From: Rhodospirillaceae bacterium
Lineage (GTDB): Bacteria > Pseudomonadota > Alphaproteobacteria > Dongiales > Dongiaceae
DNA length: 64,000 nt
Direction of reading: 5' to 3'
Assembly: GCA_008012315.1 (NCBI GenBank)
Contig: SSEL01000001.1
Span: forward strand, 62,001-126,000
Positions 55,165 through 62,956 of the stretch are shown in pieces. The number at the start of each line of letters is the position of its first letter. Position 1 is the stretch's first letter. A model generated the notes under the pieces. That model made no database searches. It had not been told where the DNA came from and worked only from the letters and a program-made list of their open reading frames with translations. The position numbers and the translations under genes are program-made.

Positions 55165-55470
55165 CTATCGACCCTGGCTTTCGTCCAAAATGGCATTGAT
55201 CGCCTGAGCCAGCTTCACGTCGCGCTGGCTTAGCCCGTCGCAATCATGCGTCGATAGCAGGATGTCAACGCGGTTATAGACATTGCTCCATTCGGGGTGG
55301 TGATCCTGCTTGTCGGCGAGGAGGGCGACCCGTGTCATGAAGCCCCAGGCGGCGTTGAAATCCGCGAATTTGACTTTGCGGCGGATGGCATCGCGGCCAT
55401 CCACGGCTTCCCATCCGGATAGGGATGCGAGCGCGGCCGACCGTTCCGCCGCTGTCAGTTTCGCCACCAT
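55165..55470 (-). CDS. phhB: Pterin-4a-carbinolamine dehydratase
   Basis: 101 residues, the normal length. The active-site signature is '[20 protein letters not shown]' with two adjacent His, followed by '[20 protein letters not shown]' carrying the third His. It dehydrates 4a-hydroxytetrahydropterin in recycling of the aromatic amino acid hydroxylase cofactor. No hydroxylase gene is adjacent. Convergent with the SDR gene. Confidence 0.93.
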   Translation of the reverse strand: MVAKLTAAERSAALASLSGWEAVDGRDAIRRKVKFADFNAAWGFMTRVALLADKQDHHPEWSNVYNRVDILLSTHDCDGLSQRDVKLAQAINAILDESQGR

Positions 55471-55630
55471 GAAACCCTCCTGAATTCGTTGGACCCGTCG
55501 ACTATCCGGCTAACAGACCGGCCGCCCGCATCGTTCCACATCCGCCCGGGGCGGGAAAGCGCGGGGCTGAAACATGACCCGACTCCTTCATGGCGGTCGC
55601 GCGGCAGATCAGGCCAAAATTTTTCATCTC

Positions 55631-55651
55631 TGCAAATGAGAATGAGTTGCA
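55631..55651 (+). promoter_or_regulatory. Candidate Fur box
   Basis: TGCAAATGAGAATGAGTTGCA reads like alphaproteobacterial Fur sites: TGCAA ends with an inverted TTGCA and an ATGAGAATGAG core. It lies about 230 bp before the 55880 gene and about 160 bp before the phhB start on the other strand. Assignment is by eye. Confidence 0.55.
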
Positions 55652-55685
55652 ATATCGTTTAAAGCCTGTTAGGGTCTGTCTTGTT

Positions 55686-55754
55686 CGCGAGGTGATGGTC
55701 ACGACATCGCGGTCGGCGTGTTCGGCCCACGCCGGGGTTGGCCATCACCTCGCG
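55686..55754 (+). promoter_or_regulatory. Nested inverted repeat in the leader of the 55880 gene
   Basis: Outer arms CGCGAGGTGATGG and CCATCACCTCGCG (13 bp, perfect) enclose an inner pair CGGCGTG/CACGCCG. As RNA this is a long two-part hairpin about 125 bases before the start codon. It follows the Fur-like site at 55631. The rest of the 410-bp gap shows nothing. Confidence 0.5.
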
Positions 55755-55879
55755 GCGAATCTCCGCAGTCACCGGCCGCCGGCCTTGCCATGCCGGTCTC
55801 ACCCTGACGCCGGGTTGGCAACGAACAGCCACGGTCCGGCGCGATACCTGCCCCTTCCCGCAATCAGACTGGATCTCAG

Positions 55880-56464
55880 ATGAGCCATTGCGCCAATGAC
55901 AATCCCCGCAGCGATCTCGACCACGCGGCGACGGATCATCCGCAGTTGCATCAATTGCCGTTCTCGGCGCAGCTCCTGGTCTGGGGTATGCGAAGCTGGG
56001 TCACGGCATTGAAGACCGAGCAAAGCTTCGATGCATTGACGGGCGATGGTTTCGCGCAATTCGACCTGGGCTCGGCCGGCCGGTCGCTCGACGAGGTGTT
56101 TCAGATCCTGGCGGTCGCGGCCTCCCGGCCGATCGACATTCGCTGTGTCAAATGCCGGAATCTCAGTGAGGACGAACGCTTGCTCCTCGATGTCACCGCC
56201 GCCGGTCAGGCGGACAGCCATCACCTGGTCTATGCCGGCCTCAGCGAACTATTGCCGCCGGCCGCCGTGCGCAATGCCTTTCCCTCGGTCGTCTCGCTTG
56301 CCAAGCTGCTTGGTCATGCCGGCCTGCATCTGACGGTTCCGCCGCGCGCGGACTCCAGCGCGTCGCCTGGGGCAGCAGCAGCCGGGGCGGCCCATCGGGC
56401 CAGCCTGTTGCAGCGCGCCGCCCAGCGCCTGCCGGCGCATGACATGCCGGCGCTCATGCATTGA
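55880..56464 (+). CDS. Hypothetical protein, possibly iron-regulated
   Basis: 194 residues, not recognised. Core pattern is 'LPFSAQLLVWGMRSWVTALK' and 'GRSLDEVFQILAVAASRPID', then a CxxC ('RCVKCRN') and 'SEDERLLLDVTAAGQADSHH'. About 40 residues at the C-terminus are Ala-rich and low in complexity. No signal peptide. It may be soluble and metal-linked because of the CxxC and the Fur-like site upstream. The ATG is the only reasonable start. Confidence 0.65.
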   Translation: MSHCANDNPRSDLDHAATDHPQLHQLPFSAQLLVWGMRSWVTALKTEQSFDALTGDGFAQFDLGSAGRSLDEVFQILAVAASRPIDIRCVKCRNLSEDERLLLDVTAAGQADSHHLVYAGLSELLPPAAVRNAFPSVVSLAKLLGHAGLHLTVPPRADSSASPGAAAAGAAHRASLLQRAAQRLPAHDMPALMH

Positions 56465-56483
56465 CGATAACCACCGTCTCGGA

Positions 56484-57038
56484 TCAGCGCACCGCCGCCA
56501 TCGGCATCGACAAAGCGTAAGAGCGTTCCGCCGAATAGATCGCATGTTCGCCGCCGATGAAGCTGGAGAACAGCGTGAAATGCGTCACCTCGAAACGCTC
56601 GGTACGGAACAGGCTGTGCGACGCGAGGAATTGCTGCACCTTGCTGATCGGCGGATCCTTGGGATAGCTCAAGGTGACATGGGGCGTGTATTTCTGCCCG
56701 TCCGGTTCGAGCCCGGCCCGAACCACAGCGGATTCCACCTTGTCATGCAGATGCTGCAGCGCCGGCTCTTTCTCCACCCCCGCCCAGATCGCCCGGATGC
56801 GCGAGGCATTGCCGAAATGCCCGACGCCATTGAGGCGGATCGAGAAGGAGGGCACCCGGATGCCGGCCAGGGCCGCATCGACATAGTCGAGATCGCGGCC
56901 GTCAAGATCGCCGAGGAATCGCAAGGTGATGTGGAAATTTTCCGGCGGCACCCATTTGGCGCCCGGCAGGCCGCCGCACAGCAAACGCAACTGCCAGCGG
57001 ACATTCTCCGGCAAAGTTAGGGCGACGAACAGACGCAT
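56484..57038 (-). CDS. thpR: RNA 2',3'-cyclic phosphodiesterase (2'-5' RNA ligase family)
   Basis: 184 residues from ATG 57038; the longer ORF start is rejected. The two catalytic HxTL motifs are 'FHITLRFLGDL' and 'HVTLSYP', the expected spacing for the LigT/ThpR fold. N-terminus 'MRLFVALTLPENV' is typical of the family. Acts on 2',3'-cyclic phosphate RNA ends. Convergent with the 55880 gene. Confidence 0.92.
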   Translation of the reverse strand: MRLFVALTLPENVRWQLRLLCGGLPGAKWVPPENFHITLRFLGDLDGRDLDYVDAALAGIRVPSFSIRLNGVGHFGNASRIRAIWAGVEKEPALQHLHDKVESAVVRAGLEPDGQKYTPHVTLSYPKDPPISKVQQFLASHSLFRTERFEVTHFTLFSSFIGGEHAIYSAERSYALSMPMAAVR

Positions 57039-57189
57039 CTTGCCCTCACATGGTCCCGTTGCCGCGACTCGAAATTGCGGCCGACTCGATGATAGCAGCC
57101 ACCCGCCATGCTGGCCAGAAATCCGCAAACTGTCATTTTCGCGGTCGCTGTCAGCTTGGATACGGTTAATGCATCTTAAGATGTGAGGT

Positions 57190-57220
57190 GGCCGGGACGG
57201 TAATCAAGCCCGTCCCGGCC
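57190..57220 (-). terminator. GC-rich hairpin after the aldo/keto reductase gene
   Basis: GGCCGGGACGG pairs with CCGTCCCGGCC over a 9-base loop. It lies about 50 bp past the reductase stop on the minus strand and before thpR. No T-run, so an imperfect terminator. Confidence 0.45.
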
Positions 57221-57271
57221 AAGAGAGTCGTTATGCCCTTTACCGATCGATCGATGGATCGATCAGGGAGT

Positions 57272-58312
57272 TCAGGGGCAGGGAATCGTGTGCTCGTGAT
57301 GCAGCGCGTCGATTTCCGCCAGCAGCTCGCCGGACAGGTTGAGATCGGCGCTGGCGATATTGCTTTTCAACTGCGCCATCGTGGTCGCGCCGATGATATT
57401 GGCGGTGACGAAACGGCGGCTGTTGATGAAGGCGAGGGCCATCTGCGCCGGATCGAGGCCGTGACGGCGGGCGAGATTGACATAAGCCCTGGTCGCCGCT
57501 TCGCCGCGCGCACTGCGATAGCGCTTGAAGAAACCGTAAAGCGTCAGCCGCGCCCCCGCCGGCTCGGCGCCGTCGAGATATTTGCCGGAGAGCACGCCCA
57601 TGCCGAGCGGCGAGAAGGCGAGCAGGCCGCAATCTTCGCGAATGGCGACCTCGGCGACGCCGACTTCGAAAGCGCGGTTGAGCAGGCTATAGGCGTTCTG
57701 GATGCTGGCCATGCGCGGGCCCTTGCCCTGTTCGGCCAGCTTCAGCCAGGACATCGCACCCCAGGCCGTTTCATTGCTGAGGCCGACCTGGCGCACCTTG
57801 CCCGCCTTCACCACCTCCTGCAACGCATCCAGCGTTTCTTCGAACGGCGTCCAGTCCTGGTCCTCGCCATGCTTGTAGAGCAATTGCCCGAAGACATTCA
57901 CCTCACGCTCCGGCCAATGCAGCTGATAGAGATCGATATAATCGGTCTGCAGCCGCTTCAGGCTGGCATCCACCGCCGCCTGGATGTTCTTGCGGTCGAA
58001 GCGCGGATTGCCGTCGCGCACATAGGGGAAACGCTCATCCGGCCCGACGATCTTGCTGGCGAGAATGACCTTGTCGCGCTGGCCGCGCGATTTGAACCAG
58101 GTGCCGATGATCTCTTCGGTCCGGCCATAGGTCTCGCGCCGCGGCGGCACCGCATACATCTCCGCCGTATCGAAAAAGTTCACGCCGTGATCCAGCGCGT
58201 AATCCATCTGCTGATGGCCGTCGGCTTCGCTGTTCTGTTCCCCGAAAGTCATGGTGCCGAGGCAAATGACGCTGACGCGCAGATCGCTGCGCCCAAGACG
58301 CCGGTACTCCAT
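57272..58312 (-). CDS. Aldo/keto reductase (Tas-like)
   Basis: 346 residues from ATG 58312, with AAAGGA upstream. NADPH-dependent TIM-barrel reductase: 'VICLGTMTFGEQNSEADGHQ', the catalytic Tyr region 'NFFDTAEMYAVPPRRETYGR', 'DLYQLHWPEREVNVFGQL', 'GLSNETAWGAMSW' and 'VTANIIGATTMAQLKSNI'. Length and pattern match E. coli Tas. Aldehyde or keto-acid substrate; exact one unknown. Confidence 0.9.
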   Translation of the reverse strand: MEYRRLGRSDLRVSVICLGTMTFGEQNSEADGHQQMDYALDHGVNFFDTAEMYAVPPRRETYGRTEEIIGTWFKSRGQRDKVILASKIVGPDERFPYVRDGNPRFDRKNIQAAVDASLKRLQTDYIDLYQLHWPEREVNVFGQLLYKHGEDQDWTPFEETLDALQEVVKAGKVRQVGLSNETAWGAMSWLKLAEQGKGPRMASIQNAYSLLNRAFEVGVAEVAIREDCGLLAFSPLGMGVLSGKYLDGAEPAGARLTLYGFFKRYRSARGEAATRAYVNLARRHGLDPAQMALAFINSRRFVTANIIGATTMAQLKSNIASADLNLSGELLAEIDALHHEHTIPCP

Positions 58313-58454
58313 GCGAGATCCTTTCAATGCATAACGAGATATGTGCGGTTGATTGGCACAGTCGGTTGGTCGAATTGAGAAATAGGTAAGAGATAACCGG
58401 AATGGTCGTGAAGCGGTGAGGATTAATTCACGATCGACGCGAAATCCGCAAGCC

Positions 58455-58484
58455 GGATCTCAGCCCGCAGGATCTCAGCCCGCA
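58455..58484. repeat. Perfect tandem 15-bp duplication at the tesA 3' end
   Basis: GGATCTCAGCCCGCA twice in direct succession. The tesA stop at 58475-58477 lies in the second unit, so the duplication repeats the stop-codon region. A recent slip event is likely. Confidence 0.7.
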
Positions 58485-59239
58485 CCGGACCCCGATTGGC
58501 TGGCGCCTGGCTTGTCCGCCGGCTGCACGGTATCCATCACCTTGACCAAACTAGGCAGGAGCCGCTTGACGATGATCGCGACCCCCTCGGCGTTGGGATG
58601 GATGCCGTCGGCCTGGTTGAGCGCCGGATCGCCAGCGACGCCATCGAGGATGAAGGGATAAAGCGGCAGGTCCTGCGCCTTCGCCAGATCGGGATAAATG
58701 GCGTCGAAATCACGCTGATAATCGGCGCCGAGATTGGCGGGCGCGCGCATGCCGATCAGCAGGATCGCGGTATTGGCCGCCTTGGCCTTGGCGATGATCT
58801 GCTCCAGATTGGCCCGCGCCGCCGCCGGCGGCAGGCCGCGCAGCATGTCATTGGCGCCCAGTTCCAGCAGCACGATCTGCGGCTTGTCGGCCAGCGCCCA
58901 GTCGATCCGCGCCAGCCCCCCGGCCGTGGTGTCGCCGGAAACGCCGCCATTGATCACCTCAGCCGGGCGCCCCATTTTAGCAAGAGCCTGTGCCAGTTGG
59001 ACGGTGAAGCCTTCCGCCTCGGAAAGGCCATAACCGGCCGTCAGGCTGTCGCCGAAAGCCAGGATTCGCAGTTTCGGCTGGGTTTCTTGCGATCCTGCGG
59101 GCGGTGATATTGTGTCTTGTGCATAGGCCCGGCCGGCAGCCAGGATGCCGTCAGGAAGCCAGTCGAAGGGAAAACCGGTCAGGCAGGCCAGCGTCAGCAG
59201 GCATGCCAGCGACAAAAGAAAGGCCCGGACCGTCCGCAT
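58475..59239 (-). CDS. tesA: Arylesterase / SGNH lipase TesA
   Basis: 254 residues from ATG 59239, with GGGAG 9 bases upstream. An N-terminal signal ('FLLSLACLLTLACLTGFPFD') points to the periplasm. SGNH blocks: 'ILAFGDSLTAGYGL' (Ser), 'VINGGVSGDTT' (Gly), 'LELGANDMLRG' (Asn) and 'ADGIHPNAEG' (Asp-His). About 20 residues of Ser/Gly tail follow. Divergent from a YbbA-like ATPase whose start codon overlaps its own. Confidence 0.92.
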   Translation of the reverse strand: MRTVRAFLLSLACLLTLACLTGFPFDWLPDGILAAGRAYAQDTISPPAGSQETQPKLRILAFGDSLTAGYGLSEAEGFTVQLAQALAKMGRPAEVINGGVSGDTTAGGLARIDWALADKPQIVLLELGANDMLRGLPPAAARANLEQIIAKAKAANTAILLIGMRAPANLGADYQRDFDAIYPDLAKAQDLPLYPFILDGVAGDPALNQADGIHPNAEGVAIIVKRLLPSLVKVMDTVQPADKPGASQSGSGAG

Positions 59240-60038
59240 GAATATCGACTCCCTCTCTCCGCACGCGCCATCTTCCCGTCGACCCGTTCCTTCCGACCCC
59301 GCTTCGGCCACCCCCGTCCCGGCTGTCGAGCTCGCTGGCATTCAACTGACACTGGCGAGCGATGCCGGTGAGGTCAATATCCTGCGCGGCATCGATCTCG
59401 CCGTTGCGCCCGGCGAGACCGTCGGCATCGTCGGCCCGTCCGGCTCCGGCAAGACCAGCCTGATGCTGCTGATCGCCGGGCTGGAAAAGCCCAGCGCCGG
59501 CAGCTTGCGGGTCGCCGGCCAGGATCTCGCCGGCCTCAGCGAGGATCGCCTCGCTTTGTTCCGCCGCCAGGAGATCGGCATCGTCTTTCAGGCCTTTCAT
59601 CTCATTCCCACCATGACGGCATTGGAGAATGTCGCCGTGCCGCTGGAGCTGGCCGGCCGGCGGGATGCCTTCGACGTCGCCCGCATTGCGCTTGACTCGG
59701 TCGGGCTCGGCCATCGCCTTACTCATTACCCGTCGCAGCTTTCCGGCGGCGAACAACAACGCGTGGCCCTGGCCCGGGCCATCGTCGGCAAGCCGAAACT
59801 GCTGCTGGCCGATGAACCGACCGGCAATCTCGATCTCGAGACCGGCGCCGTGATCGTCGAGCTGATCTTCGATCTCGCCCGCGAACATGGCTCGACCCTG
59901 ATGCTGATCACCCATGATCCCGCCCTGGCAGCGCGCTGCTCGCGCATCGTGCGGCTGGCCGATGGCCGCATTCAGGAGGACCGCCCGTCGGCGCAAATCG
60001 GTCCTGCCGCCGGATCGAAAATCAGTATCCTCACGTGA
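59238..60038 (+). CDS. ybbA: YbbA/LolD-like ABC transporter ATPase
   Basis: 266 residues from ATG 59238; the ORF start upstream lies inside tesA. Walker A 'GPSGSGKTSLMLLIAGLEKP', signature 'LSGGEQQRVALARAIVGKPK', Walker B 'LLLADEPTGNLD', switch 'MLITHDP'. An N-terminal lead of about 30 residues is Pro/Ser rich. Followed 12 bp later by the FtsX-type permease, as in the ybbA-ybbP pair, which sits divergent to tesA in E. coli as well. Confidence 0.92.
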   Translation: MNIDSLSPHAPSSRRPVPSDPASATPVPAVELAGIQLTLASDAGEVNILRGIDLAVAPGETVGIVGPSGSGKTSLMLLIAGLEKPSAGSLRVAGQDLAGLSEDRLALFRRQEIGIVFQAFHLIPTMTALENVAVPLELAGRRDAFDVARIALDSVGLGHRLTHYPSQLSGGEQQRVALARAIVGKPKLLLADEPTGNLDLETGAVIVELIFDLAREHGSTLMLITHDPALAARCSRIVRLADGRIQEDRPSAQIGPAAGSKISILT

Positions 60039-60050
60039 GCCCGCGCCAGC

Positions 60051-62621
60051 ATGAACGCGCTCGACATCGCTGTCTTTAAGTTCGCCTGGCGAGATCTGCG
60101 CAGCAGCCTGACCGGCGGGCTGCGCGGCTTCCGCATCTTCCTCATCTGCCTGATGCTGGGCGCCGCCGTCATCGCCGCGATCGGATCGCTGGCCGCCGGC
60201 ATCGATGCCGGCCTGCGCACCAATGGCAAGGCCATCCTCGGCGGCGATCTTGAATTCCGCCTGATCTATCGCCCCGCCAGCGACGACGAACGCAACGCCC
60301 TCAATCTCGGCGGCGCCGTCACCCATAGCGAGGAATTGCGGGCGATGGTGAAGGGCGAAGCGCCGGCGGATGGCGGGACGGCAGCCAATGACGGCAATCC
60401 GGTCCTGGTCGAGGTGAAGGCGGTGGACCGCCTCTATCCGCTCTATGGCACAGCCGTCATCGATCCGCCGCAGGCTTTGCAGGCGGCCTTGGAACAGCGT
60501 GCCGACGGCCGCTTCGGCGCCCTGGTGGAGCCGACATTGCTGCAGCGCCTCGGCATCCAGCCGGGCGCCAACCTGCAACTCGGCAAGGCGAAACTGGTGG
60601 TCAGCGGCGCGATCACCCATGAACCGGATCGCGGCTCGCAGGTCTTCAATCTCGGCCCGCGCCTGATGATCTCGCCGCAAGCTTTGGCGGCCAGCGATCT
60701 CGCCCAGCCGGGCAGCCTGATCTATCACGTCTACCGGGTGAAATTGCAGCCGGGCCTCGATGCCGCTCGCTTCAAGCAACAGATGATCGAGCGCTTCCCC
60801 CAGGCCGGCTGGCGCATTCGCGGGGTCGAGGATGCCGCCGCGGGGTTGCGCAATTTCCTCGACCGTACGGCGCAGTATCTCAACCTTGTCGGCTTCTCGG
60901 CATTGCTGATCGGCGGCCTCGGCATCGCCAATGCGGTGCGGGCCTTTCTCGAAGGCAAGGCCCGCAGCCTGGCCGTCCTGAAATGCCTCGGCGCCAGCAG
61001 CGGCCAGCTCCTGACCCTCTATCTGCTGCTGGTCGGCGCGATGGCGCTGATCGGCACGGTGGCAGGGCTTGTCATCGGTGCCGTCGCACCTTTCGTGCTG
61101 GCCAATGCGCTAGCCCGCTTCGATGTGCCGATCCTGGCCGGCATCTATCTTCAGCCTCTATTGTTGGCGGCCGGGATCAGCCTGCTGACCGCCTTTGCTT
61201 TTGCGCTGCCACCCTTGCTGCGGGCGCGCCGTGTTCGCCCGGCCCAGCTTTTCCGCGCCGGCCCGGTGGAGCTGGGCGGTCTCAGCCGCTTCGATCTCGG
61301 CACGCTTGGCGTTACCGCCTTGATCCTCGCCGCGGCCGCGGTGCTGACCGCCGGCAGCTCCAAGCTCGCTGGCGGTTTCGTGGCCGCGACCATCGTCACG
61401 CTGGTCGCCTTCGCCCTTCTTGCTGGCGGTTTGAAGCGATTGGCGGATTGGAGCCGCAGGCGGCTCAGCCAGCACAGCCGGGCCCTGCGTTTTGCCCTGG
61501 CCGATATCGCCCGGCGCCAGTCGCCCACCGCCAGCATCGTGCTTTCGGTCGGGCTTGGCCTCACCGTGCTGGTGGCGATCGCGCTCATCCAGCGCAACAT
61601 GCTGCGCGATCTCGACGAGACGATCCCGCGCCAGGCGCCGAGCTTCTATTTCATCGACATCCAGCCGCAGCAGGTCGCCGCCTTCGACAAATTCGCCGGC
61701 AGCTTCCCGCAAGCCAGCGAATTCGAACGCGTGCCGATGCTGCGCGGCAGGATCGTGCGGATGAACGGCGTGCCCGCGGAAAAGATCGTGCCGCCGCCCG
61801 ATCTCGCCTGGGTGCTGAAAGGCGATCGCGGCATCACCTGGTCGGCGACGACACCGCGCAATGCCAAGATCGTCGAAGGCCAATGGTGGCCGGCCGATTA
61901 CAGCGGACCGCCGCTGATCTCGATGGATGCCGAGGCGGCGCGCGGTTTCGGCCTCAAGATCGGCGACAGCATCGCCGTCAATGTGCTGGGCCGCGAGATC
62001 AGCGGCAAGATCGCCAATCTGCGCGAGATCGACTGGTCTTCGCTCGGCATCAATTTCGTCATGGTGTTCTCGCCCGGCCTCCTGGAACACGCACCGCAGA
62101 CCTATATCGCCACCTTGCGCATTCCGCCGGACCAGGATGGCGCCTTGCTGGGGGCCGTCTCACGCGACTTCCCCAATGTCTCGGCGATCCGCGTCAAGGA
62201 AGCGCTGGCCAGCGCGATCGAGATCCTGCAGGCGGTCGCCGCCTCGATCCGCACCACCGCCGCCGTCACCCTGGCGGCCGGCATGCTGGTGCTGGCCGGC
62301 GCCATCGCCGCCGGCCGCGAGCGGCGCATCTATGAAGCGGTGCTCTTGAAGATGCTGGGCGGCACGACCGGCGATATCGCGCGCGGCTATCTCTGGGAAT
62401 ATGGTTTGCTGGCGGTGATCAGCGCCGTCATCGCCTTGGCGATCGGCAGCCTCGGTGCCTATATCTTCCTCACCCAGGTGCTGCATGTCGGCTGGTCCTT
62501 CCCGCCGCTGCTCGCTTTCGGCATCATCGCCCTCAGCCTTGCCGCCACACTTTCAGTCGGCTTCCTCGGCAGCTGGCGCGCCTTGCGTGCCAAGGCGGCG
62601 CCGTATTTGCGGAATGAGTAG
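60051..62621 (+). CDS. ybbP: YbbP-like FtsX-domain ABC permease
   Basis: 856 residues, close to the usual YbbP length of about 800. Opens 'FKFAWRDLRSSLTGGLRGFR'. FtsX-type blocks occur twice: 'VGFSALLIGGLGIANAVRAF' to 'LTLYLLLVGAMALIGTVAGL' in the first half, and 'TTAAVTLAAGMLVLAGAIAA' to 'LWEYGLLAVISAVIALAIGS' at the C-terminus, each with four helices, separated by a periplasmic domain. Works with the YbbA-like ATPase, possibly in envelope lipid or signal handling. Confidence 0.92.
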   Translation: MNALDIAVFKFAWRDLRSSLTGGLRGFRIFLICLMLGAAVIAAIGSLAAGIDAGLRTNGKAILGGDLEFRLIYRPASDDERNALNLGGAVTHSEELRAMVKGEAPADGGTAANDGNPVLVEVKAVDRLYPLYGTAVIDPPQALQAALEQRADGRFGALVEPTLLQRLGIQPGANLQLGKAKLVVSGAITHEPDRGSQVFNLGPRLMISPQALAASDLAQPGSLIYHVYRVKLQPGLDAARFKQQMIERFPQAGWRIRGVEDAAAGLRNFLDRTAQYLNLVGFSALLIGGLGIANAVRAFLEGKARSLAVLKCLGASSGQLLTLYLLLVGAMALIGTVAGLVIGAVAPFVLANALARFDVPILAGIYLQPLLLAAGISLLTAFAFALPPLLRARRVRPAQLFRAGPVELGGLSRFDLGTLGVTALILAAAAVLTAGSSKLAGGFVAATIVTLVAFALLAGGLKRLADWSRRRLSQHSRALRFALADIARRQSPTASIVLSVGLGLTVLVAIALIQRNMLRDLDETIPRQAPSFYFIDIQPQQVAAFDKFAGSFPQASEFERVPMLRGRIVRMNGVPAEKIVPPPDLAWVLKGDRGITWSATTPRNAKIVEGQWWPADYSGPPLISMDAEAARGFGLKIGDSIAVNVLGREISGKIANLREIDWSSLGINFVMVFSPGLLEHAPQTYIATLRIPPDQDGALLGAVSRDFPNVSAIRVKEALASAIEILQAVAASIRTTAAVTLAAGMLVLAGAIAAGRERRIYEAVLLKMLGGTTGDIARGYLWEYGLLAVISAVIALAIGSLGAYIFLTQVLHVGWSFPPLLAFGIIALSLAATLSVGFLGSWRALRAKAAPYLRNE

Positions 62622-62709
62622 ACCGCGCCATTCGTGCCGACTAGCCACCAACGAGGCTCTCACCAACGCCGTTGGCGATGATCACCGCACATCGTGAATG
62701 CATACCCGC

Positions 62710-62840
62710 TTGTCACCCCGGCCTTGAGCCGGGGTCCACGGGTGAGGCCGTGTCGGATATTGATGATGATGAATCCGGCGCAACGCAGCCAACAATCTTC
62801 AGTTGCCACGGTGGACTCCGGCTCAAGGCCGGGGTGACAA
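62710..62840. repeat. Pair of inverted intergenic repeats
   Basis: A 30-bp element at 62710-62739 (TGTCACCCCGGCCTTGAGCC core) recurs inverted at 62811-62840 with one mismatch, 71 bp apart. Each copy has its own short stem (CCCCGGC/GCCGGGG around CTTGA), typical of REP/BIME-like elements common in Alphaproteobacteria. It lies between convergent ybbP and glnD; the remaining gap (62622-62956) shows nothing else. Confidence 0.75.
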
Positions 62841-62956
62841 CCTCGCTTGCTGTCGCGAGCCTGCAATGATCCTCAACAGAGTTGATGACAAGCCAGTTTG
62901 TAGAAACAGCGTGCGATGATTGTCACGTCGCACAACCGGCTCGTCTATACCAACCT

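Noticed and set aside
59151-60779. 542-codon minus-strand ORF
   Set aside because: Antisense to the YbbA/YbbP-like genes; no recognisable domain.
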